Shown: positions 57,126 to 64,000 of the stretch, piece after piece
How positions within the stretch are numbered: position 1 is the stretch's first letter
Layout: the number at the start of each line of letters is the position of its first letter
NCBI RefSeq assembly: GCF_036711975.1
Contig: NC_091971.1
Span: 15,631,501-15,695,500 of the forward strand
Reading direction: 5' to 3'
Origin: Onthophagus taurus
Lineage: Eukaryota; Arthropoda; Insecta; Coleoptera; Scarabaeidae
DNA: 64,000 bases
The notes under the pieces: model-generated
The model's database searches: none
What the model saw: the letters and a program-made list of their open reading frames with translations, nothing else
What the model was told of the DNA's origin: nothing
Position numbers and translations under genes: made by a program

Positions 57126-57740
57126 CAAGTCGAACTGTTTCGACTTTGTATTAAAATAATATAGACTTCTAATATCCTTCGTTTAAAAATTCATTAAATT
57201 ACATTTCAGGAGCTGAAATATTATCATTTTCTGGGGTGTATGTAGACTTTATTGTATCACTGTATATTTTATTTGATATTGATGCAAAAGATATGTTAGG
57301 ATGCAGAAATTCGATAAAAGGAGCAAGAAGAGATTCAAGTATGGCAGCAGAAATTGAAACAACATGAAAAATGTGTTAAAACAAGCTCGTTTGTTAATAC
57401 TTTTTAAGGATACAAACAATAGTAGAAAGGAGATGAAGAATTATTATGGATTGATTCCTGGAGTTGTCGAAAAAATCTCTGCTACACTAAAAACTGAAAT
57501 TCAAGGATTAACATTTGAATCAAAATTGTTAAAAATATCGATCTTATTTAATCTATTTAACCAATTTCCAATATCAATTAAGTGGAGAGGATAAATAAAT
57601 GAAACTAGCACACGAGAACAAAATAAAATAAACATGTGGGACACGCGACTAAAAATCTCCCCTTCATATGGGTCTTTATTATAAAACTTTCATACATCAA
57701 TTGAAAATAATTACCCGCTCTCGGATAAAATAGTAGTAAT
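57126..57740. other. No recognisable gene
   Basis: A 76-codon plus frame (57364-57594) plus an open stretch before it (57205-57360) lack a recognised motif. Confidence 0.3.
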
Positions 57741-58330
57741 AATAGCAACGGTGGACGTTTCGTTAGTTTACGAACCCGCATACAATGTAAAACGAAAGAA
57801 GGAAAAAAAATGGAAAGGGGGAAGAGAGCGAAATCTTCACGAGTCCGATACGCATCGGGAGAGCGGAAGAGAAAGTGTAACCTCCTCTTTTCAACATAAA
57901 CTGGGTCCTCTGTCCTCTCCTACAACTTATTTTTACTCTCATAATAATCGACAAAACAAATAATTTAAAAATAAGTCATCATTTCCTCTTTTAAATCGTA
58001 TTTCCTGAATTATTTTATTACGAATATTTTTGTTTACGGTTCGATAAATAACTGAACTAATTTTTTTTTATTCTTTCTGTTTCCATTTTAGCCACCCCTC
58101 TTTCCCACGCATAAATTTAAAATTAACATCTGCGACACACCGCTTGTATGTAGAGTAGAGTAGAGGCAAGTTGAGGAACGTTTTAGGAACCCAACGAGGT
58201 GTAAGGTTCCGTTACGAAAAGAAAATAATCACCACGAACGAAACCGTACCACGGCGATAACTCCTTTGATATTGTTATTTCATTTCGGCACTGTCTGCAT
58301 ATTTAAGATTAGAAACAGTATTCTTAGAAG
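57741..58330. other. GC-richer patch, possible regulatory DNA or UTR
   Basis: 57750-57930 and 58090-58260 are visibly less AT-rich with several CpGs ('cacgagtccgatacgcatcg', 'accacggcgataac', 'cccacgcataaat'). It resembles host non-coding sequence rather than transposon. The frames at 57751-57963 are not convincing as protein. Confidence 0.3.
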
Positions 58331-60285
58331 TCTATCGAATAAATAGTCCTGTTTTCTTTTTTAATACGGATAGGTATGGCTCGTTTTTAATTCTAAGAAA
58401 TAATTTTAAAAAAAATTTAATCGCACTACACAAACATTTAAATTTTAGATAAGTTTTCAACAATTTGTATTGTTCTTTAAATAAAAAAATTGTTTGCAAA
58501 AAAAAATTATTCTCTTCTTGGAATAAACTGTTGATCTACAACCACAAGGTACTGACAATGAGTAATTCTTAAATATAGTATTTAGATGTTTTAGTTAGAA
58601 TCGTTCGAAGGATCAAAGTCTAGAAATAAATCGTTACGTTTGAATTTCTTTGTTATTATTTTTCTCTGTAACTACTTAGTAATTATAATTAATTTATTTA
58701 AATAATCAAGGAATTTAGAACAATTTTTATGTTAAATTGGTGTGGTTTTAAAGTTCCAACATAATAAATTTAAACGAACAATTAAAAGCCAGTGTTTGTT
58801 TCGCAATCTCAATTTTTGCAACACAATTTGAAAGTAAGATTATAAGAAGGTAAAATACAACAATGATGTATTTAGAATATGATTCAACTTTGATTGGATA
58901 CATTCTTATCTCTCTGATAAAGTTTGTTTGTAAATGTGTATTTTGTTAAAATTTCAAGATTCGAGAATTTGCAGCAACAGCTGATTATCGACCTGATGCA
59001 ACTTTTCTGTCATGACATATGCGAGAACTATTCCGAAGAGTTCTGAAAGTTATGGTTGATCTCTGGTTTCTTTCAAGTATATACTTGAGCTTGCGTGAAT
59101 TGAATTAACTCAAAAGATAACTCTTAAAAAATATGTATATCAGAATTTAATTGATAAATCCTCCCATGATAGATTAAATGCACCATATTAATCATCAGCT
59201 GTTCATATATAGTCCAAAACCTATGAAATTCATGCAGCTCTATTAGATAGACATTTTAATGTCTATCAGTGTCATGTACGAGAATGTTGAGTTTAGGTCA
59301 TTGCACACAAAATGTGCTCTACGAACTTTGTGGCCAAACTGTGCCTCGCAGCCGTATGCGGCTCATAAAAAGTTTTAATGTGGCTTACCTAATAAAAAAA
59401 ATGATTGTTTCAAATTGCTAACATTCTTAAATATATCGATTGGAACCAATTAATACGAATCATTAAATCGTACCGTACTCTCCGATTCTGTTCGTCATTC
59501 CAAATCTATGTAACGTGTGCAAAATAATAACCATTCCTAGATTATTTGCCATAATATTTGCATTTATTTGTCAGAAAAGATATCTTTGCATGAAAATGGC
59601 AATATGATTTAATCAGTAAGTGGTACACATTTACTAAACCACTTCCATCTTTTTTCCAAGAGGAAAATGTTTTGTAAAGATATTCTCACCTACTTATGTA
59701 AATTTAGTTAGTACAATTCGAAGAGTTAACAAATTTAAAGAGAATGCCTACGAATACAACATAGATTTACATATTATATCATATGTAGACTTTAAACATA
59801 TGATGTCGTTTTTCAAAAAAGAAACTCTAGTGTACCATTTTTTTACAGTGGCCCATAGGGAATTACTTAATTGGTTGTATAGTGGCAGCCAACGTGTTAA
59901 GTATATTGACCGACGAAAACCCAGATTAAAATAGTTGAAGGAGCGCTCTGACTGTGATAATAATAGTTTTTTAAAATTCGTTTTTATAACAATTGCACAA
60001 GGTCTTGAAGTTTGGTAATTTTGAGCTATTTTAAGTACAGAGCGGTGTCTTCATTTTTTATTGATCTCAATATCAATTTATCGGCAGACGAAAATGGTTT
60101 TAAATAGAGAAAGATTCAAGCTTTCAAGTGATGCATTTAGTTCTTCGCTATCTCTAATAATAAAGAAGATATATAAAGTAGATAGGAAATTACGGGTAAA
60201 AGTTTGTTGCTGGGATCTTTGTTGCTATCGTCGCAGGGTTCATAAAACTTAGGTTAAACCGGAATAGTATGAAAAATTGAAAACA
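58331..60285. other. No recognisable gene
   Basis: AT-rich DNA. Only short frames (for example 60061-60252 plus) without motifs. Confidence 0.4.
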
Positions 60286-60289
60286 ATGT

Positions 60290-60720
60290 TTAACCCTTTG
60301 TGTCCCAAGAAGTAAAAAATGTTGAAATTTTGTGACAGAATTAAAACGCTATCAAAATACACTCAGTAGAAGCCTTTGGAATCAATTTTAGCAAAATATG
60401 CAATCCCCCCATTCCAGGGGGATAATGGTACTTGAGAGTACCGTCAAGCATTAAAATATATTTTCAGTATACAAAAACTATTATTATTGCTAATATAAAA
60501 ATAATACATTTTTTATTCCGTTAGAAAATAAGTAACACTTGCTTTATCTAAATCACATTATGACATTCAGAAAAACAGTTCTTTCTTTCATTACAACATA
60601 AATAAATATTGCACGCAGTACATTTTGAGTGGGGTCTAGCTTTGGCAGAACAATTTTCACAACTTCCTCTTTCTTTTGAACTTGCAATGAATTTTGAATA
60701 TTGAGAAAAAAACATATTGA
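60290..60720 (-). mobile_element. piggyBac 3' end: TTAA, terminal repeat and Cys-rich domain
   Basis: TTAA at 60290-60293 is followed by CCCTTTGTGTCCC, a piggyBac-type terminus at the characteristic target. Subterminal 'ggtacttgagagtacc' lies at 60427-60442. The minus strand at about 60690-60563 encodes 'RGSCENCSAKARPHSKCTAC' then NIYLCC...NCFSEC, the cysteine-rich C-terminal domain of piggyBac transposases, ending at a stop near 60541. The rest of the transposase is missing and satellite repeats follow. Confidence 0.8.
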
Positions 60721-61530
60721 GCAAAAACTAACATTTTCGCATAATCTAAGTGTCAAAAAAGATGCAAATTCAAAAATTCCTGGAAACCGTATTTATTAAA
60801 ATTAAGGAATGAGGCTTGTTCTAAATTGAAGCTCAAAGCTTTCTCTTTACAGTGATGTATAATAATTGTTGGGTTGGATTGGTAAAATATTGAGGAAAAA
60901 AATGTTGACATAAAACTTATGTTTACGTATAACCTAAATGTGTGAAAAAGATGCAAATTTAAAAATTTCTGGAAGCCGTATTTATTGGAATTAAGGAATG
61001 AGACTTATTCCAAATTAAAGCTCAAAGCTTTTTCTTTACAATGATGTATAATAATTGTTGGGTTGCATTGCAAAAATATTGAGAAAAAAAATTTTGAAAC
61101 AAAACTTACATTTTTGAATAACCTAAGTGTCAAAAAAGATGCTAATTTAAACATTCCTGGAAGCCGTATTTATTGAAATTAAGGAATGAGACTTATTCTA
61201 AATTAAAGCTCAAAGCTTTCTTTTTACAATGGTGTATAATAATTGTTGGGTTGAATTGGAAAAATATTGAGGAAAAAAATGTTGACATAAAACTTATATT
61301 TACGTATAACCTAAAAGTGTCAAAAACATGCAAATTTAAAAATTCCTGGAAGCCGTATTTATTGAAATTAAGGAATGAGACTTATTTTAAATTAAAGCTC
61401 AAAGCTTTCTCTTTACAATGATGTATAATAATTGTTGGGTTGGATTGGAAAAATATTGAGAAAAAAAATGTTGAAACAAAACTTACATTTTTGAATAACA
61501 TAAAAGTGTCAAAAAAGATGCTAAATCTGA
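60690..61530 (+). repeat. Tandem satellite, about 189-bp monomer x4
   Basis: The marker 'gatgcaaatttaaaaattcc' and its variants recur at 60761, 60950, 61138, 61327 and (truncated) 61517: spacings of 189, 188, 189 and 190. Constant parts include 'gccgtatttattgaaatta' and 'gctcaaagctttctctttac'. The array starts at the edge of piggyBac coding sequence. Confidence 0.95.
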
Positions 61531-61599
61531 AATATGTAGATATTTCAGATTTATGCTAATAAAGATATTTATGCTATGCTCTAAAATTCTCAATATGCA

Positions 61600-62365
61600 A
61601 GAAAACATGACCATAGCTTTTAAAATCAGCAATTCTATCCGAGCAAAAAGTTTACAAAGAAGGCTTTTTTAAGTAGAAGAAAGCGGCCACGAAGGATGTA
61701 CTGAACTTGTGATGCATACTGAGGTCAGATGGTCTTTTCTGACAGATATTACAAGTAAGCTGAATGATATGAATTTAGAACTTCAAGGACAGAATAAAAC
61801 AATTTTTGACATGATGAGTTCTGTAAATGGCTTTAAACAAAAACTAAACATAATGTTATCTAGAACGAATGATAATAATTTCACTTCATTTCCCAATATT
61901 ACGTCTCAATTAAAAAATATTGCTGCTACCGATATCGATTTAAATAGGTATAAAAATGAAATTAAAAACCTAATTACACAGTTTGACAATCATCTTCAAG
62001 ATTTTTAAAAAATTGATGACGTGGCACTTTTTATCACTTTTCCGTTTAATAAAAATATAAATATAGAACAGCGAAACTGTCTAACTTGTTCGAAATGGAT
62101 GTACATAAGTTAGATTCAGAAATCATAACACTGCAAGACGATATCTATGTTAAAGCAAGAGCAACTGAAGAAAATTTTTGAAAATATTTATCGGAGGACA
62201 AGTATAGAAATTTTGGAAAATGTGTTGAGAATTTGCACTCATGTTGTGGTTCAACATATTTCACCAGAACTGCATTTGCACAAATGAAAATAATAAAATC
62301 TAAATACCGAACGGCATTGACAGATACTCATTTAGAATCTTCTTTGAGAAATGCCCTAAGTAATT
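61600..62365 (+). mobile_element. hAT transposase C-terminal remnant
   Basis: The frame 61709-62008 starts 'MHTEVRWSFLTDITSKLNDM' and continues 'NLELQGQNKTIFDMMSSVNG'; downstream frames keep 'FENIYRRTSIEILENVL'. The HTEVRW and LQG landmarks place it with the hAT remnant at 26466-27990. The N-terminal catalytic part is absent. Confidence 0.8.
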
Positions 62366-62371
62366 AGATTT

Positions 62372-63116
62372 TTAATTAGAGAGTAATTTCTCTTTGAAGG
62401 CCTCATTTTTTGGCCGCCATATCTTTGGTGGTTTAATCTTTCCGAAAATTTCAAATTTACTCTCGTTACTGAAAAATATATTTTTCCAAAAATCTAGAGC
62501 TTCGATTTGATACTTTTTTGCGAAATCAAAACGTTTCTGTTTATTTATTTTAGATATATAAGGCTTTTTACGGGGTGTTCTTCCATGTAGGCCAATTCTA
62601 TGAAGTGTTCTTCGTATGGTACTTGAACTTCTGGATGTGCTTGCTATCTGCGATATGTCGTTTGCTAGTTTAACCGCACTTGTACATGGATTATTCTTCA
62701 CTTCTCTGACTACAGCTCTCGCCTGTGCTTCTGTAAGGTGCCTTGGTCGTCCAATGAGTTGTAAATCCGCTACAGTATGGTGTCTTATGTATTTATCCAA
62801 AAAGGGTTACGAGCGAACAAAAAAGTTCTGAGCAAACAAATTTTACAGCCTGTATAGCATGGTTGCCGCCGCCCGATCAAAGTCAAAATTGGTTCAATGA
62901 TTTTGCTTGATATTTGTTTACCCTCTACCAAATTTCAACGCTCTACCATAAATGGTATTGAAAATATTTAGAAAAATGTGTTAAAATTTTTGAACTTTGA
63001 TGGCCCATATCTTGACCATTTGAAGACTTTTATAATAATTTTTTTCACGAATCGTCATCATTTTTGCTCTACTATATGAGGTTAATTTTATGCCCCGAGT
63101 CACCGGAACACCCTGT
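62372..63116 (-). mobile_element. Tc1-type transposon, partial
   Basis: The frame 62800-62372 encodes the N-terminal half of a Tc1 transposase: paired-like helix-turn-helix 'RPRHLTEAQARAVVREVKNN', 'SSSTIRRTLHRIGLHGRTPR' (second DNA-binding helix with the GRTPRKKP hook), then 'FFSNESKFEIFG' (aligned with the FSDES catalytic block, Asp replaced by Asn). The right terminus at 63100-63116 is 'ccggaacaccctgta', a Tc1-style end next to TA. The left half is lost against the hAT remnant. Confidence 0.85.
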
Positions 63117-64000
63117 ATAAGTACTTATACGAAAAGTGTGGTGCTTACCCTAAATATAAAATGAAATTACAACAACCGGATCGGCTGTTTACTTTTTTTT
63201 GACGCGTAAAAATCGGGGTATTTTTGCTCTAAAGGGGATTTACCATATTTGTGAGGGTTTTTGCTTAACTATTTTCTACGGAGGGATAGCTCACAAATAT
63301 AGTCTACAGATATATTCTGGCATCTAAATTTTTATTGTAAGTTAACAGAATCGTAATAAAAAGGGTTTTTAGAAGTAAACAACTACACTGAGAAAAATAA
63401 TGTGGAAAAACTACCTAAAATTTAGTCAAAAATTAGCTAACTACTACTACTAGTTATAAAAACCAATTCTATTTCGATAATTTAAGATAGATAAATGATC
63501 GAAAAATGTATCTTATAAATACCTAATCAAATTAGTTTCATTATATAATATTAATAGATGTTCTTACTATTAATATTATTTTTATTATTAATGGTAGTAG
63601 ATAGCTTTATTACTTAAATACAGGGTGCCCATTATGTATGGAATATAGCATATATCTTGGTAAGTATCAACTTTATAAAAAAACATTTTATACAAAAGTT
63701 GTTTAATATTTTATTTGCCATAATAAGACTGCATTCAATTGTTTTTAATTCAGAAAACAAATGAGTAACGAATAATACTTACATTTTTTTAAATGGCAAT
63801 GTATTCTTTCGTTGGGCTCATTTGATAAAGATTACTTTTCTCTTTACGATGGCGTAAAATTTTTGTACAAATATAATATATGTATAAAAATAAATCAATA
63901 ACATTAATCTAGATACCCGAGATCTCAAATTATTACCGTAAATTAAATTTACATGCAAAATAAAACAAATAAACGAAAAATTAGTGTACAGGGTGTCCCA
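63117..64000. mobile_element. Transposon termini at window end
   Basis: At 63621 'cagggtgcccattatgtatg' and at 63989 'cagggtgtccca' are mariner/Tc1-style terminal repeats ('cagggtg'), each preceded by TA. The second is cut by the window end. No coding frame is present between, so at least one is a non-autonomous element. 63117-63600 holds nothing recognisable. Confidence 0.5.

Overview
This window reads as nuclear DNA of an insect, most likely a beetle or a near relative (inference). It is strongly AT-rich, the genes have many very short introns (52-60 nt) beside a few long ones, and the intergenic DNA is packed with decayed transposons typical of arthropods. No tRNA, rRNA, CRISPR array or prokaryotic-type operon was seen.

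Five host genes are well supported, and their exons can be joined into complete proteins. They are adenylate kinase 1 (+, 17332-18370), ribosomal protein RpLP0/uL10 (-, 23481-28905, with a further 5'UTR exon near 29158), heparan sulfate 2-O-sulfotransferase (+, 29546-30763), a DUF89/PANK4-type 4'-phosphopantetheine phosphatase (+, 35493-37046) and a myotubularin-related 9 pseudophosphatase (+, 42235-43998). They are unrelated housekeeping genes, not a pathway cluster. RpLP0 and the sulfotransferase are head to head and probably share a promoter region. Three further short reading frames ending at good splice donors (3607, 11143, 11874) may be exons of unrecognised genes.

The most interesting host signal lies in the RpLP0 introns. 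Two introns each carry a 100-nt segment bounded by C-box and D-box motifs, 68-76 nt upstream of the 3' splice site, with the same central hairpin (GAAA loop) whose outer stem has changed in a compensatory way. They look like a pair of paralogous intronic C/D-type snoRNAs of unusual architecture.

The rest is transposon wreckage. 0-9 kb: LINE tails and a hAT element with a perfect 8-bp target duplication. 13-16.6 kb: LINE and piggyBac fossils. 18.6-22.5 kb: mariner, a Penelope GIY-YIG end, and a fold-back element built from alternating hairpins. 24.9-28 kb, inside RpLP0 intron 1: Tc1, a LINE tail and hAT. 31-34.9 kb: piggyBac, Penelope and a LINE inserted in a LINE. 37.9-41.7 kb: a hAT with a satellite array inside, then piggyBac. 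44.5-48.9 kb: an RTE-like LINE split by a satellite, then a second LINE. 51.6-57.1 kb: RTE-like LINEs and a second hairpin array with a nested LINE copy. 60.3-64 kb: piggyBac end, satellite, hAT, Tc1 and further terminal repeats. Three separate tandem arrays with monomers of about 177-189 bp all sit inside or against transposon coding remains.
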